From Betaproteobacteria bacterium SG8_41 (GTDB taxonomy: Bacteria > Pseudomonadota > Gammaproteobacteria > Burkholderiales > SG8-41), in assembly GCA_001303585.1 (NCBI GenBank), contig LJTT01000038.1:1-50238 (forward strand): a DNA stretch of 50,238 nucleotides, written 5' to 3'. Made by a program: the position numbers and the translations under genes. The notes under the pieces are model-generated. The model was not told the DNA's origin. It ran no database searches and saw nothing but the letters and a program-made list of their open reading frames with translations. How positions within the stretch are numbered: the first letter of the stretch is position 1; every line of letters begins with the position of its first letter. Positions 37,481-44,916 of the stretch are shown one piece after another.

Positions 37481-38854
37481 CTATCGCACGATGATGGTGA
37501 CCTGGAAGTCGCCGCGCAGCAGCGAAACCGCGAAACCATTGCGCGCCCGCCCGATGAGGCCCTGGAAGTCAGCGATGGTTTGCACGCGCCGGCGGTTGAC
37601 GGCATAGATGATATCGCCCTGCCGGAACCCCACCTGGTGCGCGCGGCTGCCTCGCTTCACTGCCGTCACCACGAGCCCCCCGCCCTGCAGGCGCTCAAAG
37701 AGCGGGCTGCCACGCTCGATTTCCACCACAGCCAGGCCCGGCAGCTGCTGCAGGACGCGCCCTTCCACGCCGGCGAGCGCCTGTGGTGCGGCGATGCGCG
37801 TGCGAATGGTGAGCTCATCATCCCCGCGAGCGATCCGAAGCTCGATTTCCTCGCCGACAGGCGTCAACCCGAGCCGCGCACGCAGCGAGCCGGAGCTGCG
37901 TATTGGCCGCCCATTCAGCGCGAGAATGACGTCGTGCTTGCGTAGCCCCGCTTTTTCAGCAGGTGAGCCCGGCTGAACCGCGGTGATCGCTGCGCCGGTG
38001 CGTGCGGAGACCCCGAACTCCCTGGCGAGAGCGGGCGTTAAGTCGGTCATCGTGATGCCGAGGCGCCCGCGACGCACCTCGCCGAAGCGAGTGATCTGGC
38101 TCATGACTCCGCGCGCCATGTTCGAAGGAACCGCGAATCCGATCCCCACGTTGCCGCCCGAGGGGCCGATGATCGCCGAGTTGATGCCGATCAGCTCGCC
38201 GCGCAGGTTGACCAGTGCCCCGCCCGAGTTGCCCGGATTGATCGAGGCATCGGTCTGGATAAAGTCCTCGTAGCCCTCCGGCGTCAAGCCGGTGCGGCCC
38301 AGCGCGCTTACGATGCCCGATGTCACGGTTTGCCCGATGCCAAACGGGTTGCCGATTGCGATGACGTAATCTCCAATCTCCAGCTGGTCGGAATCTCCGA
38401 AGGGGAGCGCGGACAGCCCCTGCGCCTGGATCTGCAGCACCGCGACATCGGTTCCGGGGTCGGTTCCCACGAGCTTCGCCTCGAACTGGCGACGGTCCTC
38501 GAGTATGACGATGATTTTCTCGGCTTCCCTGACGACGTGATTGTTGGTGAGCACGTAGCCACGCGCCGCGTCCACAATCACGCCCGAGCCGACTGACTGC
38601 TCCTGCCGCTGGGGGCGGTCCGGGAGATTGAAAAAGCGGCGGAAAAACGGATCCTGAAAGAGCGGATTGTCCTCGATCGGCGAGCGGGTGATGACGGAGA
38701 TGTTCACGACGGCGGGTGTTACCTTGCTGACGACCGGGGCGAGGGTGGGAAGCGCCCGCGAAGAGGGTTGTGGCTGACCATGGGCAGCGTGCGGGACGGT
38801 GAGGGTCCACGCGCTCATCAGCACAATCAAATATAGCCCCAGAAACCGGGACAT
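37481..38854 (-). CDS. Periplasmic Do/DegQ-type serine protease
   Basis: 457 aa. Signal peptide MSRFLGLYLIVLMSAWTLTV...AAHG. Trypsin-like domain with catalytic triad His106 (VLTNNHVV), Asp136 (DPGTDVAVL) and Ser210 (INPGNSGGALVN), then two PDZ domains (about 250-345: RRGRLGITMTDLTPAL...GSPAEKAGLRKHDVILALNG; about 365-450: LPGLAVVEIERGSPLF...GFRQGDIIYAVN). Length and order match DegQ/DegP/MucD. The Q-linker loop (DNPLFQDPFFRRFFN) is also typical. First gene of the pair with the M48 protease. Confidence 0.95.
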   Translation of the reverse strand: MSRFLGLYLIVLMSAWTLTVPHAAHGQPQPSSRALPTLAPVVSKVTPAVVNISVITRSPIEDNPLFQDPFFRRFFNLPDRPQRQEQSVGSGVIVDAARGYVLTNNHVVREAEKIIVILEDRRQFEAKLVGTDPGTDVAVLQIQAQGLSALPFGDSDQLEIGDYVIAIGNPFGIGQTVTSGIVSALGRTGLTPEGYEDFIQTDASINPGNSGGALVNLRGELIGINSAIIGPSGGNVGIGFAVPSNMARGVMSQITRFGEVRRGRLGITMTDLTPALAREFGVSARTGAAITAVQPGSPAEKAGLRKHDVILALNGRPIRSSGSLRARLGLTPVGEEIELRIARGDDELTIRTRIAAPQALAGVEGRVLQQLPGLAVVEIERGSPLFERLQGGGLVVTAVKRGSRAHQVGFRQGDIIYAVNRRRVQTIADFQGLIGRARNGFAVSLLRGDFQVTIIVR

Positions 38855-38987
38855 CGTTGTTCTCCCGAGTAGCGATCAGTATGCTACGAGATTGGGGCCT
38901 CGGGTGCGATCTTCAACTCAGGCCATTTCAAAAGCCGAATATGCTGTCGCCGAAAAATGTCATCGGGAAGCATGTTTTTAAGGAGAA

Positions 38988-39920
38988 ATGCTCGTGAATG
39001 AGCAACAACCCAGTCTGGCTAACCCCTCCAAAGACGAAGAAACGGCCATGAAGCCGCACGAGCGGTTCGAGTACTCGGCGATCGTGGACCGGCGGCCGCT
39101 CAAGCTCCCGCGCGGCGCGCGGCTCGTGATCTGGCCGGTCGTCAACGTCGAGGAATGGGAGATCACGCGCCCGATGCCGCGCGGCGTCTCGATGCCGCCT
39201 GGCGGCCAGCCGATCGTGCCGGACATTCAGAACTGGGGCTGGCACGAATACGGGATGCGCGTCGGCATCTGGCGCCTGATGGAATCGTTGCAGCGGCACC
39301 GAATCACGCCGACCCTTGCGATCAACGCGCGTGTATGCGAGACCCGCCCGCGCATCGCGGAGGCCGCGCGCGATGCCGGCTGGGAGTTCATGGCGCATTC
39401 CTACGTCCAGATGCCGATCCACAAGCTCGAGGACCAGCGCGCCACAATGCGCCAGTGCGTTGAAGTCATCCGAAAATACACCGGCAAGGCGCCTGCCGGC
39501 TGGCTCGGGCCGGGGCGGGGGCAGACCTATGCCACGCTCGATTACATCGCGGAGGCCGGTTTCAAGTACTTCGGCGATTGGGTGATGGACGATCAACCCT
39601 TCTATGTGAAGACGCTGCACGGTCCGGTCGTCGCGGTGCCGTATTCGGTCGAGTTGAACGACATCGCGATCATGCTAACCCATCAGCACCAATCGGATGT
39701 CATGCTCAAGCGCGCCCGCGACGCTTTCGACCAGATCTACCGCGAGAGCCGGACCGGCGCACGCGTGATCGCTTTCGGCGTGCATCCCTACATCAGCGGT
39801 GCAGCGCACCGGATCCGCTACTTCGACGAGATGCTGCGCTACTTCAAGAAGCACAAAGGAGTCGTGTTCTGGACGGGGGAGAAAATCAACGACTGGTACC
39901 GCGACGCCGTCAGATTTTGA
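38988..39920 (+). CDS. Polysaccharide deacetylase-family hydrolase, copy 2
   Basis: 310 aa. AAGGAG is only 2 nt from the ATG at 38988 but 8 nt from the in-frame GTG at 38994, so the latter may be used; family similarity starts around MKPHERFEYSAIVDR (39048). Core: RLVIWPVVNVEEWEI, NWGWHEYGMRVGIWRLMESL, PTLAINARVCETRPRIAEA, AHSYVQMPIHKLEDQR, GWLGPGRGQTYATLDYIAEAG, VPYSVELNDIAIML, IAFGVHPYISGAAHRIRYF. Allantoinase/cyclic-imidase-like as copy 1 but clearly diverged. 10 bp before the exported hydratase-like gene, so probably an operon. Confidence 0.87.
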   Translation: MLVNEQQPSLANPSKDEETAMKPHERFEYSAIVDRRPLKLPRGARLVIWPVVNVEEWEITRPMPRGVSMPPGGQPIVPDIQNWGWHEYGMRVGIWRLMESLQRHRITPTLAINARVCETRPRIAEAARDAGWEFMAHSYVQMPIHKLEDQRATMRQCVEVIRKYTGKAPAGWLGPGRGQTYATLDYIAEAGFKYFGDWVMDDQPFYVKTLHGPVVAVPYSVELNDIAIMLTHQHQSDVMLKRARDAFDQIYRESRTGARVIAFGVHPYISGAAHRIRYFDEMLRYFKKHKGVVFWTGEKINDWYRDAVRF

Positions 39921-39930
39921 GGGATGAGGG

Positions 39931-40815
39931 ATGAATGAGCTTCGCGCTGCGCGCGGCCGAGCGATTCTTTGCGCGCTTGCCATGATTGCCGGACTCGCAG
40001 CTCCGCTCCCGGCCAGCGCCATGTGCCCGAGCCACGAGAAGGTTAGCGCCATGATCCGGGCCTGGGAGGCGGGAGAGGCGGTTCGCGGGTTGCAAGCCGA
40101 CCTTTCCATGAGCGACGCCGAGTGCGGCCGCCAGCGCCTGGTGCAGAAGCTTGAGCCGGCACTGGGTCGCGTCGTCGGCTACAAGGCGGGGCTCACCAAT
40201 CCGGCCGTCCAGAAGCGATTCGGTGTCTCGGCGCCGTTGCGCGGCATGCTGTTGGAGAAAATGTTGCTCGAGGAGGGAGAAGAAGTGCCGGCGCGGTTTG
40301 GCGCACGGCCGGTGCTCGAAGCGGACCTGCTGGTGGTGGTGAAGGATTCGGATATTCACCAGGCCCGGACCCAGCTCGAGGCGCTGCGGTCGCTCTCGCT
40401 GGTCGTTCCTTTCATCGAGCTGCCCGACCTGTTCGTGGCCGAGGGCGAAAAGCTTACTGCGCCGCTCATCGTCTTCATCAACGTCGGCGCGCGCCTCGGC
40501 GTTGTCGGCAGGGGGATACCAGTCGAGCCAACAGAAGACTTTGCGGCTCGGCTCGCGGACATGCGGGTTCTCATGACGGATCAGCACGGCAAGGAGCTCG
40601 CACGCGCAAATGGCGCGGCGATTCTCGGACACCCCCTCAACGCCGTCCTCTGGCTGGTGCGGGACCTGGAGAAATCGGGCGCGCGGCTGAAGGCGGGCGA
40701 CTTGCTGAGCTTGGGGTCGTTCACCGCGCCCATGCCGCCCACGCCGGGGCTCGCCGTCACTGTGCGCTACGAAGGCCTGCCCGGAAATCCCCGCGTCTCG
40801 GTGCGCTTCCGGTAA
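39931..40815 (+). CDS. Exported 2-keto-4-pentenoate hydratase / FAH-like protein
   Basis: 294 aa. The N-terminus MNELRAARGRAILCALAMIA, then GLAAPLPASA, is a signal peptide. The rest is the MhpD/fumarylacetoacetate-hydrolase fold: GYKAGLTNPAVQKRFGVSAP, ARPVLEADLLVVVKDSDI (metal Glu region), VVPFIELPDLFV, NGAAILGHPLNAVLWLV, GDLLSLGSFTAPMPPTPG. These enzymes normally work in the cytosol on ring-cleavage products, so the export signal is unusual. The tandem GAGGGAT GAGGGAT heptads overlap the previous stop and supply the G-rich ribosome-binding region. Catalysis not proven; the usual second metal ligand context differs. Confidence 0.85.
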   Translation: MNELRAARGRAILCALAMIAGLAAPLPASAMCPSHEKVSAMIRAWEAGEAVRGLQADLSMSDAECGRQRLVQKLEPALGRVVGYKAGLTNPAVQKRFGVSAPLRGMLLEKMLLEEGEEVPARFGARPVLEADLLVVVKDSDIHQARTQLEALRSLSLVVPFIELPDLFVAEGEKLTAPLIVFINVGARLGVVGRGIPVEPTEDFAARLADMRVLMTDQHGKELARANGAAILGHPLNAVLWLVRDLEKSGARLKAGDLLSLGSFTAPMPPTPGLAVTVRYEGLPGNPRVSVRFR

Positions 40816-40863
40816 TGACGAGCACGCAGAACGAAAAACGGCGATGATAACGGTGGAAATGTC

Positions 40864-40919
40864 GCGCATCACGCGTCATCATCACCCTGTCTCATCACCA
40901 GGACTCATCACCCGTTCGG
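40864..40919. repeat. Heptad arm after the hydratase-like gene
   Basis: GCGCATC ACGCGTC, ATCATCA CCCTGTC, TCATCAC CAGGACT, CATCACC: seven-bp phase, TCAC sense only. Confidence 0.6.
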
Positions 40920-40968
40920 GATTCGCGAGCCGCGCTGCGGCGCTGCAGACCGTTAGAGGAGGTAGAAA

Positions 40969-41238
40969 GTGTTTTACATGTTCGTGCGCCATGCGGTAAA
41001 GGATTTTTCCAAATGGAAACCGGCATTTGACGCGGACGAGAGTGCGCGACGAGCGGCGGGACTGAAAGAACTGAACCTGTGGCGCAATGCCGACGAGCCG
41101 CACGAGGTCATCCTTCTGTTCGAAGTATCGGACCTGGCAAAGGCCAAGGCATTCGCCGCGTCGGTCGAAATCAGGAACAGGATGACCGCTTCCGGTGTCA
41201 CGGGACGGCCCGAGATCATTTTTCTTTCCGAGAGCTAG
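40969..41238 (+). CDS. Small dimeric alpha/beta-barrel (ABM-like) protein
   Basis: 89 aa, GTG start with a perfect GAGGAGG upstream. Ferredoxin-like fold of the antibiotic-biosynthesis-monooxygenase/cyclase superfamily: MFYMFVRHAVKDFSKWKPAF, ESARRAAGLKELNLWRNADE, EVILLFEVSDLAKAKAFA, VTGRPEIIFL. No cofactor motif; substrate unknown. Possibly transcribed with the next gene. Confidence 0.8.
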   Translation: MFYMFVRHAVKDFSKWKPAFDADESARRAAGLKELNLWRNADEPHEVILLFEVSDLAKAKAFAASVEIRNRMTASGVTGRPEIIFLSES

Positions 41239-41359
41239 GAGCGGTAGTTCTCGAGGGTTGCTCCCGTGTTCAAGCCAAGCGACACGAGGCGTGGACTCAT
41301 GACCACGCCGGCGTGATGCCCGCTCTGATAGTGGCGGGGCGGCATTGCCGACGCTCGCC

Positions 41360-41824
41360 ATGACTGACGTCCGAATGCCTAAGGCAATTGAGATCCAGAA
41401 GGCCGACCCGCGGGCGCGGCGTCGTGCCGCCGTCGTCCTCGCAGCCGGGGTGGTTGTCGGGGCGTTGCTGATTCTGGGCTTGGGCCACTACCGGGACGCG
41501 CTGCAAGAATGGCTCGTTTCGGCGTCGGAACCGAGGGCGGACCGTATCAAGCTTGCTCTGGGCGTTCTGGCTATTCTCATGGCCGTGCCGCTCTACGGGG
41601 TGGCCGTTTATCTCTGGCGTTTCGGCGGAGCGGTGACGGGGGCGCAACGGTTTCCACCGCCGGGGTGCGCCGTCGTTCGCGATACCCCCATTCTGGTTGG
41701 GCCGGACGCCTTGCGCCGGGGTCGAACATTCAGGGCATTTGCCGTGGTCCTGGTCGTTGCCGCAACCGTGATGGCGGTCGCCCTCTGGCGCGTTGCGATA
41801 GCGCTTCCGGGACAGGGAGCTTAA
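41360..41824 (+). CDS. Hypothetical membrane protein
   Basis: 154 aa from ATG 41360 (a TTG start 15 bp upstream is possible). Three hydrophobic helices: RAAVVLAAGVVVGALLILGL (about 22-41), LALGVLAILMAVPLYGVAVYLW (about 64-85) and FAVVLVVAATVMAVALWRV (about 125-143). The loop GCAVVRDTPILVGPDALRRG is soluble. No family recognised; weak ribosome binding site. Confidence 0.7.
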   Translation: MTDVRMPKAIEIQKADPRARRRAAVVLAAGVVVGALLILGLGHYRDALQEWLVSASEPRADRIKLALGVLAILMAVPLYGVAVYLWRFGGAVTGAQRFPPPGCAVVRDTPILVGPDALRRGRTFRAFAVVLVVAATVMAVALWRVAIALPGQGA

Positions 41825-41908
41825 TATTCCGGTCGCTGTACAGGGGCCGCTTGCGTGCGCGCGAAAGCGCTTTTTCCCCCGATCCAAAACGTTGAGACTC
41901 GAGGATCG

Positions 41909-42760
41909 ATGAACGACTATAAGAGACGCCGCTACAAGCACCTTGACGTCGCGCCCGTTGCGGGCGCTCTCGGCGCCGAAATCGCTGGCGTGGACATTTC
42001 GCGTCCGTTGGAGGACAGCGTGGTCGCCGAGATCCGTCGCGCGTTTCTCGACTATCTCGTCCTCTTTTTTCACGGCCAGAAGCTGACGCCGCAGGCGCAG
42101 CTTGCCTTTGCGCGGCGCTTAGGTGAGCCAATGGAGTACCCGCAGCTCAAAGGACTGCCCGAGTGCCCGCTCATCACGCCGGTCGTCAAGCTCGAGCACG
42201 AGCGCGTCAATTTCGGCGGCATCTGGCATTCTGACACGACTTACCTCGAGCGCCCGCCGATGGCGAGCATGCTCTACGCGATCGAGATCCCGCCGTACGG
42301 CGGGGACACGCTCTTCGCAAACCAGTATCTCGCGTACGAGACCCTGTCCGACGCGTACCGGAAGCTCCTCGACGGGCTGATCGGCGTCAACAGCTCGCTC
42401 AAGGCTGATGCGTCGCGCACCCGGGAAGACCGGCTGCGCGCCGCGGGTTTGGAGTCGAAGGTGCTTGTCGGGGAGCATCCCGTCGTGCGCACGCATCCGG
42501 AAACCGGGCGCAAGGCGCTTTTCGTCAACATCGGCCACACGACGCATTTCAAGGGTCTGAGCGAGGACGAGAGCCGGCCCTTGCTCGAGTATCTGTTCCA
42601 GCACCAGGTGCGGCCGGAATTCACCTGCCGCTTCCGCTGGCAGCCGGGCTCGCTCGCGTTCTGGGACAACCGCTGCGCCCAGCACAACCCTGTCAATGAC
42701 TACCACGGGTTCCGGCGGATCATGCATCGCGTCACGCTGGCGGGAGAGCGCCCGCACTGA
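41909..42760 (+). CDS. TauD/TfdA-family Fe(II)/2-oxoglutarate dioxygenase
   Basis: 283 aa from ATG 41909. Iron ligands His107-x-Asp109 (IWHSDTTY) and His259 (DNRCAQHNPVNDY), 2-oxoglutarate Arg274 (IMHRVTLAG). Start HLDVAPVAGALGAEIAGVD is typical. Close wording to taurine and alpha-ketoglutarate-dependent sulfonate/herbicide dioxygenases; the substrate cannot be told. No transporter adjacent. Ends 91 bp before the convergent partner gene of the selenoprotein. Confidence 0.92.
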   Translation: MNDYKRRRYKHLDVAPVAGALGAEIAGVDISRPLEDSVVAEIRRAFLDYLVLFFHGQKLTPQAQLAFARRLGEPMEYPQLKGLPECPLITPVVKLEHERVNFGGIWHSDTTYLERPPMASMLYAIEIPPYGGDTLFANQYLAYETLSDAYRKLLDGLIGVNSSLKADASRTREDRLRAAGLESKVLVGEHPVVRTHPETGRKALFVNIGHTTHFKGLSEDESRPLLEYLFQHQVRPEFTCRFRWQPGSLAFWDNRCAQHNPVNDYHGFRRIMHRVTLAGERPH

Positions 42761-42777
42761 TCAAAACACGGGGGTGA

Positions 42778-42851
42778 GTCGTTAGTCGTTAGTCGTGAGT
42801 GGTGAGCGGACCGAACCCTCGGTCTCATTCATCACCATTAATCATCACCTC
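42778..42851. repeat. Heptad arms between TauD and the selenoprotein partner gene
   Basis: Left arm GTCGTTA GTCGTTA, GTCGTGA GTGGTGA (42778-42805). Right arm CTCATTC ATCACCA, TTAATCA TCACCTC (42824-42851). Between convergent genes. Confidence 0.75.
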
Positions 42852-43871
42852 CTAGAGCGCGCGGATCACGCGCGTCTGGGGCATGCCCGCGCCGATGTAG
42901 ACGTCCTGCGGACCGGGGCCGCCGGCAACCGCGAGATAAATCTCATCTGGACTGCGTGCGCGCCAGACGGTCTCGCCGTCGCCGCGGCCGGCGGCGCGCT
43001 CCGTCGAAGCGAACCCCTCCGCGAAATGGCTGACAGGAACGCGCGCCATTTCCCAAAGCCGTTGTTGTATGTCGCGCTTCGACAGGCCGGCCTCGGAAAG
43101 GGACGTCGCGTGGTTGACCCCCAGCAGGAGCAGGACGCCGTCGCCGCCGCCATACATGGGCGGCATGTTGGTCGCGATCTGGCGAAGGATTTCTTCCGGG
43201 CCCACGCCCTCGCCACCGGAGATATTGCAGAAGTTCGAGGCCTTGAAGACGGTGACCGTGCTGTCGTCGGGCTTGAAGCCGCGATCGACGTGAAACGGCG
43301 TCCACGGATTCTCCTCTTCGTTCTCGCCGCAGATGTAGGAGTAGCGAAGCGGCGAACCAAAGCTCACCTTGGAATAGACGCCGGGCAGGGCGCCCCCGAT
43401 GTTGATCATGACGAGGCGTATGGCGCGGCCAATGGTGGCGTTGGCGCGCCAACCCGGCCCAAGGCAGCCGGTGCCGAAATTGATCTCGAGCTTCTTACGG
43501 ATCGGGCCGTTGACGAGCAGAAACGGCGTCATGGGGTTCGTCGTGACCTGCATGAATTCGAGCGGGTAGCTCGGATCGATCATGCCTTCGATCCCGGCGA
43601 TGACGACAGGCATGTACTCCGGTCGGCACCCGGCCATGATGGCGCTGACGGCGATCGCCTCCACCGTCGCGCGTCCCTTGCGCGGGGGCAGCAGACCGAT
43701 CAGTTCATCCGCTGCCCGGCCCGAGGCAGCGACGAACTGCTTCACGCGCTCGGGCGTGGCCGGGATGATCGGCAAGCCATCGGTCCAGCCCTGCTCATAC
43801 GCATGCTCATAGGCGCGCAGCAGCAGCTCGTCTACGGATTCTCCACTGATGTCTACCCGGGGTTGTGCCAT
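42852..43871 (-). CDS. Conserved protein, partner of the UGSC selenoprotein
   Basis: 339 aa, start MAQPRVDISGESVDELLLRA. Downstream of the selenoprotein on the same strand (123-bp gap with heptads). No named domain recognised. Features: AYEQGWTDGLPIIPATPERV near the start, VSAIMAGCRPEYMPVVIAGIE, NGPIRKKLEINFGTGCLGPG, MINIGGALPGVYSKVSFG, YICGENEEENPWTPFHVDRG and a glycine-rich GVGPEEILRQIATN...GGGDGVLLLLGVNH. Cys and Gly motifs suggest an enzyme. I believe this gene type commonly accompanies UGSC proteins in environmental genomes, but I cannot name its reaction. Confidence 0.8.
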   Translation of the reverse strand: MAQPRVDISGESVDELLLRAYEHAYEQGWTDGLPIIPATPERVKQFVAASGRAADELIGLLPPRKGRATVEAIAVSAIMAGCRPEYMPVVIAGIEGMIDPSYPLEFMQVTTNPMTPFLLVNGPIRKKLEINFGTGCLGPGWRANATIGRAIRLVMINIGGALPGVYSKVSFGSPLRYSYICGENEEENPWTPFHVDRGFKPDDSTVTVFKASNFCNISGGEGVGPEEILRQIATNMPPMYGGGDGVLLLLGVNHATSLSEAGLSKRDIQQRLWEMARVPVSHFAEGFASTERAAGRGDGETVWRARSPDEIYLAVAGGPGPQDVYIGAGMPQTRVIRAL

Positions 43872-43904
43872 CGATCAATGTTTAGCGGCCGGTGGTCCAA
43901 TTAT

Positions 43905-43981
43905 CGTGAATCGTGAATCGTGAATCGTGAATCGAGTTTCTGTTTTCTGAATAAATAAATCTGCGTTCATCTGCGGCTAAA
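43905..43981. repeat. Four perfect CGTGAAT heptads plus a 10/11-bp unit
   Basis: CGTGAAT at 43905, 43912, 43919 and 43926, then CGAGTTT, CTGTTTT, CTGAATA. ATCTGCGTTCATCTGCGGCT at 43959 belongs to the second (10/11-bp) family. Lies between the two genes of the selenoprotein unit. Confidence 0.85.
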
Positions 43982-43994
43982 GGCCAAGTAGGGT

Positions 43995-44645
43995 TTAGAC
44001 GGGGACCGCGGAGCGCACTACGCCTTCGGGATGGATCTCGCCTCGAGCGACCTTCTGCAGACGAGATTCGATCTCTGCGGGCGGCAGCGTCAGCCCCTCG
44101 ATTACCGTGCCGATCATGGCTTCGGCCCGCACGCGCAGCGCTTCGGGCTCGAGCTGCCGGATGGGGTTCCCGGTTTCGGCGATGATCACATAGGGCCAGC
44201 CCTGCGTGGACGACATGCGCCGCGCAAACTTTGAGAACGTATCGGTGACGACCATCACCGTGGGTACCCCGCGCTCTTCGAGGGCCGGCGTGACGTGGCT
44301 ACACCACGTCGTGCAGGACCCTCAGTCGCCGGTGGCGGTGATGACGACGTCCACACGGCGCGAGAGGCCGTCGAGCTGCTCGCGCATCGTATCGAGGAGC
44401 TTGCCGGTGCGGATGGGGAGCTCGCGCACAGGCTGCTCCATCACGAGCTCCTTGAGCTTGTAGCGCTCCTGGAGCAGCTTCCCGATCGCCCGCAGCATTT
44501 CCACTGCCGACGGCCGCCAGTTGGGCAGCAACCCGACGACCTTGCCGTCGAGGCTCGCGGGGCGCGGCGCGAGCCTGCTCTGGGGGCCGCTCTCGTCCAG
44601 ATAGACGGGAAGCGGCGAGACCATCGTGAGATTGAGGGAAGCCAT
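43995..44645 (-). CDS. UGSC-family selenoprotein (in-frame TGA = selenocysteine 108)
   Basis: 216 aa read through the TGA at 44322-44324. Upstream part MASLNLTMVSPLPVYLDESG...VGLLPNWRPSAVEMLRA...VDVVITATGD, then U-GSC-TTWCSHVTPALEERGV, then PTVMVVTDTFSKFARRMSS...GWPYVIIAET and ending VVRSAVPV. The motif GD-U-GSC is the family hallmark; relatives have Cys instead of U. No other stop occurs in the frame for the whole length, and AGGAG sits 7 nt before the ATG. A 7-bp perfect hairpin begins 11 nt after the TGA. A conventional gene finder would split this into two fragments. Role unknown; the U/Cys near Cys suggests redox or thiol chemistry. Needs selA/selB/selC/selD elsewhere in the genome. Confidence 0.92.
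44292..44310 (-). promoter_or_regulatory. bSECIS-like hairpin for selenocysteine insertion
   Basis: On the mRNA: GACGUGG-UGUAG-CCACGUC, perfect 7-bp stem with 5-nt loop containing GU, separated from the UGA by 11 nt, the spacing seen in E. coli fdhF. It lies inside the coding sequence, as bacterial SECIS elements do. Confidence 0.8.
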
Positions 44646-44797
44646 GGCACTCTCCTAGCGTGGATCCGACCGTGTCGCCCGATGTTAAGTCGCGGTTCTC
44701 CGCACGGTCAAGGCGGCGAGCGCGCTTCGCGCTGCACTGACGGCCGGCATGTTCCTCCATGCTAGAATCGCCGCCACCACCGCGGTCGAGTCCGGCC

Positions 44798-44906
44798 GAA
44801 TGCTGAATACTTGATGATGAATGCAGAATGAAATCATGTCATCGAGTCGGGCCGGGTCCTGCCCTTCTGATTCACCGTTCAAAATTCAACATTTGTCACT
44901 CGCCGG
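44798..44906. repeat. Heptad arms before the MmgE/PrpD gene
   Basis: Left arm GAATGCT GAATACT, TGATGAT GAATGCA, GAATGAA (44798-44832). Right arm TTCTGAT TCACCGT, TCAAAAT TCAACAT, TTGTCAC TCGCCGG (44865-44906). The last unit abuts the GGAGG of the following gene. Confidence 0.75.
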
Positions 44907-44916
44907 AGGCAGCACA

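Noticed and set aside
43995..44645. Two separate small genes (44322-44645 and 43995-44258), i.e. a pseudogene with a nonsense mutation.
   Set aside because: The single stop is TGA exactly in the U position of the UGSC motif, and a correctly spaced hairpin follows; selenocysteine explains all of this.
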